Of a stretch of 64,000 nucleotides of DNA, positions 1 to 10,687 are shown piece by piece; position 1 is the stretch's first letter; each line of letters opens with the position of its first letter. Made by a program: the position numbers and the translations under genes. Origin of the DNA: Aquilaria yunnanensis (lineage: Eukaryota; Streptophyta; Magnoliopsida; Malvales; Thymelaeaceae); NCBI GenBank assembly GCA_039654915.1, contig CM077599.1, positions 11,038,501 to 11,102,500 on the forward strand, written 5' to 3'. The notes beneath the pieces are model-generated. The model saw only the letters and a list, made by a program, of their open reading frames with translations, did no database searches and was not told the DNA's origin.

Positions 1-392
1 AGCACGAGGCCGCGCTGCAGCAGCTTCAGGAGGAGAAGCGGAGGTCGGCAGCGCTTCTGGAGGAGAAGGAGACAGGAAATGGACGCGGGTTTTGGTGGGA
101 AGAGGCTTGTGTGGAAAGGATCGATGGGGTGGAGGAGCTGGAGGAATTCGCGAGGGCTTTGATTGATTTGAGGAATAATTTGAGCGTCCGGTGTAATGAG
201 TTGATGATGATGTCGGGTGCGACTGCTGGAGATGGATTTGGAGACCAACGCGGTTGCGCCCGCGGCGGTGGTTCCGACGCTTCTTCGAGTGGTTTAGGCC
301 TTGGGGCTGAAGCTTTTGATGCGCTTGGGTTCGATCACGGACTGGATTTTGATGGCGAGGAGTTTCGAAATTGGAATTTAGGCGTTGAATAA
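1..392 (+). CDS. type I MADS-box protein (MADS-1a), 3' part only
   Basis: This is the C-terminal 129 codons of an M-alpha MADS-box transcription factor; the MADS domain lies left of the window. The reading frame starts at base 3 and ends with TAA at 390-392. It matches residues 112-240 of the complete copies at 27494 and 49002 with only scattered substitutions. Visible parts are a Glu/Gln-rich helical stretch, the FWWEE motif typical of M-alpha C-terminal regions, a Gly/Ser-rich linker and an acidic end (DFDGEEFRNWNLGVE). No stop or frameshift is seen, so it is probably a working gene cut by the window edge. Bases 393-605 are its 3' flank and closely match the flanks of the other two copies. 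Confidence 0.85.
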   Translation, partial: HEAALQQLQEEKRRSAALLEEKETGNGRGFWWEEACVERIDGVEELEEFARALIDLRNNLSVRCNELMMMSGATAGDGFGDQRGCARGGGSDASSSGLGLGAEAFDALGFDHGLDFDGEEFRNWNLGVE

Positions 393-605
393 TGTTGAAC
401 TGGTTTTATTTAATCTCGCAAAATAAGAATTCAATTGTTCAATCCTTTTATCAGTAATAAAATTGTTTTTATTGTTGTGACTTGTGATTTGCGGCTGAAA
501 TGCAGAAAGGTAAAATGATCATGAAAAGGTACGTAAATAATCGATGACATAACAATTTCTTTTTCTTCGATTCCGTTGTCAATCACTTCCTTCTTATTTA
601 GAAAA

Positions 606-1827
606 GACATAAAGCCATTTTTACCCCTCAAACTTGAATAACCTTGGCACTTAACTCTCTCAACATTAACTCGGCTAACTTACTCTCTGAACTTGAAAAG
701 ATGGTACATTTTAACCCTTTTGACCGTTGTGCGCATCACGTATTCTATTTATACTCTAGACAGCCGTCTATTTTATCTAATTCTTCAACTAGTCCTTTAC
801 TACCACTTTCTCTGACCGGACCAAGTTAGGTCTCCATTTCCAATCCCCGCGAGTCCAAGATGTGGCACTAAGGCACAAGCGTCCTAGCCACACCATCACG
901 GCGCCTTTATCATTCTTGGAGGCTGCTCTGCCTAGTGCTTTTCATGGCTTTACCAGTTAATTCATCAACTGTTGAATTCAATCCAATTAGGTTTTCCCTC
1001 TTTGCACCTTTGTCAGGAAAACAAACTTTAGAAACATACAAGACCTTTGGCGAGGCCTTTGAAGCCATTGACCGAAGGCTAGCTATTGAACTTTCTCTGG
1101 CTAGCTATTAAATTGAATCGGCTTCCTCTCTATGACTTGATTCGATATATATACGGCTCTTCCACCTTGTACTTGCCCACCCACGCCACCTTCACTGACC
1201 AAAGCAAAGGAGATCAATTGAGCAAACTTTTCATCTAATTCAATCCAACAAATTTCTGAAAGTACCACATGGTGCTTTATCCACATCACCACCACATGAT
1301 GCTCTGTCCACACCACCACCATCCCCACCAAATGATGCTCTTCCCCAATCACCATCATCACTACTTCCTCTTGAAGCCTGGCTTAAGTCAAAAACCCAAA
1401 AGCCAGAGGAGCTCCCCTAACAAACAACCAATTTCAGTTGGATACTTCAGCTTTTGTCAATGAAGCTCATCCGTTTCGGACACTGTAAGTTTTCAATTCT
1501 AATGAACTTTTAGTTGGACCTAAATGTTAGGCTTTCAGACGCTAACGACGAAGTGAGAGAGGCGGCGGATGAGGAGGGGGATCCCATTTTTCATTTTAAT
1601 TGATGAATGGAAAGAACTCTTTTCAAAATCTGGAGCGTAGAGAAGATTAGGTACTACCCTCTCTCTAGTATGCCTTCTGTTCGATAATATGCCTAGTTGA
1701 ATCTAACCACTTGAGTCTCCTGCACACAGCTCAAGAAATAAATGGGAGCACGCACCGTTTAGAGTAAGTAGGTCACATGACGTGCAGAAGGGTCAAAAGG
1801 AGTAAAGTGTTTCCTTTATACAAGTTC
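606..1827. mobile_element. Mutator-like element, right end missing (first copy)
   Basis: This matches the left part of the complete element at 49942-51284: the same left terminal repeat (AAAGCCATTTTTACC...) after the same flank TTTAGAAAA. It stops at 1827, where the sequence switches to an unrelated AGCTCG-rich repeat, so the right terminal repeat is absent. Short coding-like pieces lie inside (a Pro/His-rich stretch near 1269-1400, and one ending in a splice-donor-like GTAAGT near 1485), but no long open frame is shared by all three copies. Confidence 0.7.
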
Positions 1828-2095
1828 TAGGGGTGAAAAAATGAACAAACAGCTCGAGCTTTGCTCGAGTTCAGCTCGATTTAAAGCTCGTTCGTGACTC
1901 GTTCGAATAATTATCAAGCCAAGCCTGAACAAAATTTAAAGCTCGATATACAATTCAAATAAAGCTCAAATTGCTTACTACTCGACTCGACTCGAATTAA
2001 TTTTAGATTTTTTCCTTAATTTAAGCGAACAGCTTGAGCTCGACTCGAGCTCGTTCAGATAAAAACTCGTTCAAAGCACTCGGCATAAATAGATT
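1828..2095. repeat. AGCTCG-rich hAT-like repeat at the duplication junction
   Basis: It begins TAGGGGTGAAAA, which looks like an hAT terminal inverted repeat, and continues with many AGCTCG/CTCGAGCT motifs, the subterminal style of small plant hAT elements. No matching CACCCCTA end or 8-bp target duplication was found, so only one end survives. Bases 2096-2471 lead into the AspRS gene; a TATA-like TTTATAAT lies near 2334-2341 but is not proven to be the promoter. Confidence 0.4.
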
Positions 2096-2471
2096 CAACA
2101 AGTGATGACAGGTTTGCAGGTTAAAGAGGAGAGAGATTGGTTCAAAGTCGAAGGCGTTTGATGATTTGATAAATCGGTGAAAACAGAACGGGAAGAACTT
2201 GGAACAAAGTTGATTTAACCCTGTTCCAACTCCATGTTCCATGGAAAAACAAAACAGTTACATGCATGCTGTGCAAGTTGTATTGCTATGCGGCTGGACC
2301 GCAGGGGAAGCGAACCGGATTGGTAAACCGGTTTTATAATGAACAGTAGGCCGACTGCAGCTCTGAATGACTATGTTACACGCAGCAGGCACATCGCACA
2401 TGATCCCCCAATCCTTAAACCCTGTTCTTCCCTTCAGTGGCTTCGCTTCTCGTCGTCGTGGGCAGCGAAAA

Positions 2472-5400
2472 ATGTCTCTGCTTTTCAAGTCTTCCCCTTT
2501 TCTCTTCCTTAGAGCCAGACCGCTCTCTATCTTTCCCGCCATTCTACTCCCCAGAACTCTTCTTAAAACCAACCGAAGCTTTTCCTCTGTTTGCGCTTCG
2601 ACCTTCCATTCTTCTCCCGCGCCTGCACGTTCACCGGCCGAAGCCCAATCTTCCTCATCTGTAGCTCCGCTGAGGGACTCGCTTCAATGGGTCTCCCGCA
2701 CTGATTTCTGTGGAGAATTGTCGGAGGACTATGTGGGTAAGCGGGTTCGGCTTTGCGGGTGGGTTGCTCTTCATCGGGTCCATGGAGGGCTAACGTTTCT
2801 CAACCTCAGAGATCAAACAGGCATTGTCCAGGTTGATTCTCATTTTCTGTTGTCTTTATTTTTTGCTTGAATTCCCTGTTTGATTACGCATTGGTATATC
2901 CTTTAAGTCAAACTGCTAAGCGTTATGAATTGTATCAGGTTACGACGCTTCCTGACGAGTTCCCTGATGCCCATTCAACCGTCAACGATTTGAGGCTCGA
3001 GTATGTGGTTGCCGTAGAAGGTGTTGTCCGGGCAAGGCCAAGTGAATCAGTGAATAAGAATATGAGAACCGGCTCGATAGAGGTCCATTTACTTGTTTTA
3101 GGGAATGAACTTGATGGCTTACTCGTTTTCACCACTAAAGTTGTGTTCTTCACTCTTTTTATTTCTTCATGCATTTGCCGACTGATCACTGATTCTCAAT
3201 GGTGTGTTCCAGGTTGCTGCGGAGCATGTCCAAGTTATGAACTCTGTGAAAGCAAAGCTTCCTTTCTTAGTTACCGCAACGGATGATACCAAGGATTCCA
3301 TTAAGGAGGAGATCCGTTTAAGGTCGCTGGCATGAAATTACTTTTCTTTTCAGTTGCTTATTGTTAGTTGAGACCCTATTTGTGCCCTTTATTGAGTAAA
3401 TAAAATATTAATTTTTTTTCCCTTTTTAGAAGATTGAGTACGATTGTATATAGCATTGTTTTATTTCGCTGAGGAACTATGGATGAGAGGGTATTCCTTA
3501 TAAAAAAAAAAAAAAAAGAAGAAGAAGAAGAAGGGAGAGGTGGGGCTCTCAGGATTAAGGACTTTGGGTCATGCACCATATTAATGTTTCTCTTTCAAGT
3601 CCTCTGCCCATTGCACACACTCTGACGTTTGCTATAAGTTGGTTTAAGTTGGAAAAAGGAATGCTAAGATACTTTTATTCATCTTGCTATTTAAGACACT
3701 AATAATGATGAAGAATATGTGATTGTTTTTTGCACAGATGGAGATTTATTATTGTTTTTTACACAGATGTAGATATATTTATGGTGTCTGACATCTTTAA
3801 ATGATATATTCATTTAGATATCGATGCCTTGATTTACGTCGAAGTCAGATGTCTTCCAACATCATGTTGCGGCATAGAGTGGTGAAGCTGATTCGGCGAT
3901 ATCTTGAGGATGTTCATGGATTTATTGAGGTAGCACGCTATAATATTCATTCTTCATTTTAAGGAAAAGAAAAGAAGTTGTTGCTGGTTATCAATATCAT
4001 CCTATGTTTTCATTCTGACTTTTCATATTAGATCCACTCCTGAAGGTGCTAGAGATTACTTGGTACCTTCGAGAATTCAGGTATCTCTAATTATGCAGCA
4101 AGCTTTAGTAGCTTCCATGTCAACCATACTTATTTCTACACGTTGTGAATTGTTTGTGGTCATTTTCATAGCATGTGTATGCACACTTCAAGAAATTTTC
4201 TGTTACTTGCTACAGTAAGAAGCATTTAGTTTTGGGAATAAAATTAATGCCACGTGAACTTATAACTAAGCTTTGTAAGCCTAACAATTTTGAAACTGTT
4301 GCATTACATCAACTGTCCATTCTACTTGTTCTATTGTTCTACGCTGCTGGGATGCTTTGCCTTCTGCTTGCAGTTTGATTTACTCTAATATGGTATTTTG
4401 AAGCCAGGAACATTTTATGCTTTGCCCCAAAGCCCACAGCTTTTCAAGCAAATGTTGATGGTGTCCGGTTTTGATAAATATTACCAAATAGCTAGGTAAG
4501 CTTTTGCCGGTGCTGATTGAACATGTTGCTGTGATTATCTTCAGTTCATTGTTGATTAGTTTTCTAGAGTTAGGTGCCTTGGGACGACTGTACATGTCTT
4601 TTCACTTTGATGAAGTGGATGGATGACTTGGTTTTCATTTCTGGATGCATCTAAAAGGCCTTCATGTTGGCACATCATCTTTTCCCTTTCCAGATGTTTT
4701 AGAGATGAAGACTTGAGAGCAGATAGGCAACCGGAATTCACACAGCTGGATATGGAAATGGCCTTCACTCCTATGGAGGGCATGTTGAGGCTCAATGAAG
4801 ATCTCATGAGAAAGGTCAGTGTGGTGTGGCATGCCTGTGGAGCTGATTGATAATTTCTCGATATCTTTTAGACAGATACTTTGTCCATATACATATAGTT
4901 AAGTTTCTCTGAACCAAATTTCTGTATACAGTGGGTTCAACTCTTATGCAATTTAATTTTTCCATTCATCTGCTGAATTATTGGTTTAGAAATATGGATT
5001 AGGACATATTAGATCAGGACAAACATCAGGCCTTACTGAACTATACTTGTTTCTTCCATTCTGAGATTATGCACCTTGCTTTAGTTTGAATGTAATCAAT
5101 AGCCTGCTGTCCAGTTAGATTTTTACTGGCATCTTAGTGGAGATACTCGCCAACAAGTCCTGCCAGACCACTAATGACAATTATACCAATTTATGGATCT
5201 TTCTTTGTCATTTTTTTCAATATGCTGTGTAGTTGCCGGTTTGTCTTCTAATTTGTCCACAGAGCAGCCTAATAAGATGTCTTTGTTCCCTGTAGATCTT
5301 TTTGGAGATCAAAGGAGTTCAGTTGCCAAACCCTTTCCCTAGGCTAGCATATGCTGAGGCATTGGATCGATATGGTTCAGACCGGCCAGATATAAGATTT

Positions 5401-7834
5401 GATATAGAGCTGAAAAATGTAATAGTCTCACTTAACTGATAACCTAGTTCTAGCATCTGCAAGTACATTATTTTCTGATCCGTTTGTTTTCTGTAAACTG
5501 GAGCTGCAGGTATCAGAATTCTTCCTAGACTCTCCCTTCAAGGTTTTTGCTGAGGCCTTGAAAAGTGGGGGAATCGTTAAAGCAATTTGTGTACCTTCTG
5601 GTGCTAAAAATTATTCGAATACAGCTCTTAAGAAAGGAGATATTTATAATGAAGCAATCAAGTCTGGAGCCAAGGGTTTGCCTTTCCTAAAGGTCCTAGA
5701 TAGTGGTAAGTGTTGTTTGTCTAAGCTTCTATTTATGAATTTAATGTTTGAAATTTAATGGCTATAGGCATTTTGTTTAGGTGAGCTTGAGGGAATCCCA
5801 GCATTGGTATCTAGTTTGGATAGTAGATTATTCTGTTTGCGGTCGGTCATCCTGCATCAGTTAATAAAACTCTTGATCGACTTCGATTGCTTGTAGCTCA
5901 TCAACTGGATTTGGTTGACCATGTAAGTTTGTGAACAACTTGTCTGAAATAATATTTTATTGCTCTCCTTATGTTTTTACTCTTTTTTGAATTTCAAATT
6001 GTAGTCCAAACATTCAATTTTGTGGGTTACTGACTTCCCCATGTTCGAGTGGAACGATCCTGAGCAAAGGTTTGAGGTCTGTATTTATGTCTTTATTGGG
6101 CTCATAGATTTAATGATATATTACTGTCATTTTTATCAGCAATGAAATATTGTTCTGTTTATTCAACCAAAACATTGCACATATTTCTTCTTTCCACATA
6201 ATTGTTCTTTCCTCATGTACCAAGGACTCATATGTTCATTCTTAGACTCTGTAGGGCTTCCTGCACCTGCTTTTGCTTGATTTTAAAGTTATTTTGTAGG
6301 CTCTTCATCACCCATTCACTGCACCAAGTCCTGAAGACACCGGAGATCTTTCTTCTGCCCGAGCCCTTGCTTATGACATGGTTTACAATGGTGTTGAGGT
6401 AACATTCTTGTTATCCGTTGAAGCTTCATAATGTTTGCTTTAAGAGCTTGTGATCAAATTGATGTGCTAATCCTTTTCAGATTGGTGGAGGAAGTTTGAG
6501 AATTTATAAACGTGAGGTCCAACAAAAAGTGTTGGAAATCGTTGGCATCTCTCCTGAGCAGGTTGAAAGCATTGAGCAATTTCATTCTTTCGGGGCATGT
6601 TTTTGAGACTGATAATTATACCAGGGTGTTGCGTAGTTTTCTGAGTTCCTTTTGTCTGGATGGTGAAGTTGTGGATGTTATTTATTAAGTGTTTCTCTTT
6701 CTCAACACTTGGCCTAATTTAATTGTCAATTTATTTTACTGGGAGAGTATGATATGGTTGCTAAGTTATTCTCCAGAGGACCACTCTAAGAAATAAAGGA
6801 CCCTGACCCTGCCAAAACCACCCCCCCTCCCAACCACTCCTTTCTTCCCAAAGGCGGTCTATTAGGAAAAGATCCAATCAATGCTTGCACCCAGAGTATC
6901 CACCCAGTAGGTACATAGAGGGACTTTTGTTCATCTTGTTTTTGATAGTTTGCTTTGTTGCGTATGACTTTGGTTGTATGTAATTTGTATGTGATGAGAA
7001 CCAAACAGACATATATGCTCATCTTTTTTATGTCAAGCCAGCTGGTGAGTTTTTTATTTCCACAAAAACGGAGATGCCTAGGAAATGCTTTGAACACATT
7101 CTGGAAACAGGCTTGAGTTCTTGTGCTTGACATGGTTAGTAACACTTCGTCTGCAGGCTGAAGCTAAATTTGGGTACCTCCTGGAAGCTCTGGATATGGG
7201 TGCTCCTCCACATGGTACGGCACCTCAGACACATTTTTTTTTAAATTTCTGGCACATTTTTTTTCCCAAAGTTATCTTATGAATTTCCAAACAGATATCA
7301 ACAAATCTCAAAATTTCCTATGCACCCTAGCGCTTCTGTACTAGCAGCCTTTTTTTCTTCTCTTTCTTCTTCATGGCTTTGTCTTTGCTCAATCACAAAT
7401 TTCAACACTCAGCCCATTTTCTCTCTTGCTTGCTTTATCATGTATTGAGACGGTTGGTTATGAAATGAAGGAGTGAAAGATGGTAATGGCATTTCATGCA
7501 TGCATAACAAATTGAGTGTTTGTTCTGCACTTCATCATATGACAAATGGGTCATAAACAAGGAAAGTTGGAGATGAAGTAGATCACGAAAACTACGAATG
7601 AAGCCTGTGTTTCTGTTTGTGGAACCAAAAACTGAATGGCGTTTGTGTTACCTGTTCATTGCAGGAGGAATCGCTTACGGATTGGATAGATTGGTTATGC
7701 TATTAGCGGATGCAAATTCCATTAGAGATGTCATAGCGTTTCCGAAAACGACTACGGCCCAGTGTGCCCTCACGCATGCTCCATCAGAAGTTGACAGGCA
7801 ACAACTGGAAGATCTGTCGCTGCGGACCTTATAG
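2472..7834 (+). pseudogene. organellar aspartyl-tRNA synthetase, decayed copy (AspRS-a)
   Basis: This is a copy of the 15-exon gene at 30286. Exons still readable: 2472-2831, 2939-3082, 3213-3322, 3818-3929, remnant about 4030-4080, 4404-4495, 4694-4814, 5296-5418, 5510-5705, 5781-5922, 6005-6076, 6300-6398, 6481-6561, 7157-7214, 7665-7834. Two lesions break it. Near 4027-4030 a net 31-bp loss removes the acceptor of exon 5 and its first seven codons, including the proline of class II motif 1. Near 5827 a 46-bp loss inside exon 10 shifts the frame. Skipping exon 5 would keep frame but lose motif 1; the exon 10 loss still truncates the protein in the GAD region. All other exons are open, so the decay is recent. 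A longer start at 2367 is not kept in the other copy and was not used. Confidence 0.85.
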
Positions 7835-9927
7835 ATGTCTGCCCGCGTGCATTGCAGATTGTGTTTATATAAGTTCTTAAATACATGGTAGCTTAATCCT
7901 TTTCTGGATCTTGGTTCGGATTTAGGAATTAAGGCCATGGAAATATATCGAACTTTGGTGCGTGCCCAAATGCCCTGTGATCATTATTACTGATTTTTTG
8001 GCTTCTTTTTTCTGATGCCTCATTTGCCCTGCTTGTGTGAGGCTATGTTCAGGGTCTGCTCGGATTGGAGGTTGGCGATTGGCCATCCAAAATTAGTTTT
8101 ATCATTCACACACCTGTCTCCAATAATCTTGAGATGAGTTATTCGACATTGTAACTGTATTTTTGTGTTTTTTTTTTTTTTTTTTGGCCCCGGTGTTTTT
8201 GTCAATCGCAATGAGCAACATTAGTCAACTTTATAGTAATAACTTGTAAGCTTTGATACGGTTTTAACAACTGTGATAAGGTTATGCTATAGTAACCCGT
8301 TTTTGGGCTGAATCTTCTGCTTGGGCATATTTTCCCTGTTACTTTAGAGCCCAATCCAGAGGTGGTAAGACGAGAGGAATCGTTGTGGCTCTTCTACTTC
8401 TCCAGAGAGGAATCCCTGGGTCTGCCAAAACAAGAAAACGACACGATCATCGACCTAGGAAAAACACAAATAAAGAAGGAAACCATAAGAGCCTCTATAA
8501 AGCAAACGCGCAAGAGAAGAAACAACGGACCGTAGTTACACAAAAGGGTAATTGAGAATTCTTCGTTGGGAAATAGAAAAGAAACATAGTATGAGGGAAT
8601 CGGCATTTGAGGCTCACCGGAAATGGGAGACGACAGCGACAACCTCGATATCTCCTGCAGGAAGTAGAGTTGAGACTTGAGAGTGAGCGTGAAAACTGAC
8701 GTCGTTTTTCCCGCATTTTTTGTCGAAGCCCAGTTTGTCCTTCTGGGCAAGAAATGGTAAAATTACAAAATGGATGCTCTGTTTGTGTATTATGATGTGT
8801 TTTTATCCTCAAACTTTGAAATCAAACATATTTATCACCCTATCCTAAGAAACATAAAATATTTTTTAAACTTTTTGTTTTTGCATTTCAAACCACTGAA
8901 TGTGCATGAGTTATAGCCAAAACCTCAATTTGTGCCTAAATCCCAAGCTAGAATGATTATCATCAACTTTGAAAGAATTCAATTGTTTCAAAACTTTTGA
9001 ATTAATCATGACTTAGTTTTGATTTCATAATTTTTTCAACACATCTTTTTCTATATTAGCGTAATTGGTATAAAAATTTGTATTTTCATTGATCAATCTA
9101 TAATAATGTATGGGGCCGGATACTGGTGTTTTTTTTTTAACCGCATGCTCACGCAAACATGTATATCTGTAGAAATTGTTACGTAGGATCGGCTTCACCA
9201 CATTAATTAAAAGCTTTTTTAATATCTAAATTAAGACATTTTTGTGCATTATTCAAAGCGGCATGTCGGTTAATTATATGCTAGTTATTTTTTAGGTAAA
9301 CCAGTTACACATATATATCATATCATATATTCACATCCACACGGAACTGTCTATTAATTATATAGTATGTCAGTAAACCTATTTCATATTGATATTCATA
9401 TCGTTAAGTCACTTGCTGCAATGTATCGCACAAATAAATATATACTAAATGACAAAGTTACGTGGTTCGAGTAATTACAAATCACATATGGTAGTAAGAT
9501 ATTCAACAAAACACATGCCAGCTTAGGTCATGGACAGCTAAATAAATATTATAAGGTCTAACTATACTTGCCTTAGTGTAATTTAAGTCCACACTGTAAC
9601 AGTAATGTGACACCAACAACCATATTCATATGTACATGCATGCATGAAGCTTGGCTGTACGATCGAGCAGTAAACAATACATTACGTTTATACTATATTT
9701 GTCAGGTGTACAAGGATTCTGAAGCACCCCAGAAGAGCAAGTTATTTACTGAAGAATTGCCACCCAGGAAATAGCAAAACAAGACAGCTCAAAACTCTTA
9801 ATCATCTTCCACAAGGCAAATTCACGCACAATTACACACACACACATATATAACTAGTACCTAAATTCCTATATTCATCAACTGATATTTCTGGGGATTT
9901 TGCGTAGGTGTAGGGAAGCACATCTAG
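7835..9927. other. intergenic DNA between AspRS-a and MADS-2a
   Basis: No gene is supported. The stretch about 8330-8780 is less AT-rich than its surroundings, carries several GCCCA/TGGGC boxes and a TGACGTC motif, and read on the minus strand has a donor-like TTCCG|GTGAGC. It could be an old promoter or leader of a minus-strand gene whose body is missing. Both units contain it, but the predicted peptide differs at many residues between them, so it is unlikely to be coding. Bases 8800-9927 are AT-rich; a short CA run followed by a TATATA stretch sits about 80 bp before the MADS-2a start. Confidence 0.5.
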
Positions 9928-10365
9928 ATGGTGAGGAAGAGTCTGGGAAGGCAAAAGATCGAGATGGTGAAGATGAAGAATGATGGAAATCTGCAGGTCA
10001 CGTTCTCGAAGCGGCGGTCAGGGCTGTTCAAGAAGGCCAGCGAGCTCTGCACTCTCTGCGGAGCTGAGGTGACCATCATCGTGTTCTCCCCCGGCGGGAA
10101 GGTCTTCTCTTTCGGCCACCCGGGCGTTGACGTGGTGGTCGACCGCTTCGTCACCCGCAACCCTCCGCCCACCTCCGGGACCATGCAGCTCATCGAGGCT
10201 CATCGCAATGCCACCGTCCGCGAGCTCAACATGCAGCTCACTCAGGTCCTCTTGATTATGATGAATAGCTTTTGTCACTTTACCGTTATGATAAATAACA
10301 CACTAACAAATATTGAATTTCTCTGTGTCAACATGAATGTGCATATAACTACAGGAACTAGGCCA

Positions 10366-10634
10366 TGTTGAAGAGGTGAGTCAAAGCCTAAGTTCCTGAG
10401 AATGCGTGAAGAGCAAGTCAAATAAAAGGATATCTCTGTTAGTTAGTTGATATCTATGTTAGTTAGTTTGTTAGCAAAGTCAGAGTCCTGTTGCATTAAG
10501 TTAGCTGAGTTAGTTGCTTGTTAACGTTATAACTACAGTCTGCTCTATTTGATGTTAAGTGTGTTGGTTATTCAAAAAGCAATAACACAGAAAAAAAGCA
10601 TTTCATCTCCTTGTTTGTGCTATTCTCAACAACA
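10366..10634 (+). repeat. 5' LTR of the copia element
   Basis: 269 bp, starting TGTTGAAGAGGTGAG and ending TCTCAACAACA. It differs from the 3' LTR at one position (C here, T there, in AAAAAGC/TATTTC). Contains repeated GTTAGTTAGT motifs. Confidence 0.97.
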
Positions 10635-10637
10635 TTG

Positions 10638-10650
10638 TGGTATCAGAGCC
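10638..10650 (+). other. primer-binding site of the copia element
   Basis: TGGTATCAGAGCC, three bases inside the 5' LTR, is the usual copia-type site complementary to the 3' end of initiator methionine tRNA. Confidence 0.9.
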
Positions 10651-10687
10651 AGGTTGCAATCCAGGCTTCTTGCGAGACCAGTCAGCA

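Noticed and set aside
2367..2471. Upstream ATG extending the AspRS-a protein
   Set aside because: Not in frame in the intact copy because of a small indel there; the start at 2472/30286 begins a typical transit peptide in both.
8394..8812. Overlapping minus-strand open frames of about 105-118 codons
   Set aside because: Their peptides change at many residues between the two units and match no family; treated as possible leader or promoter DNA.
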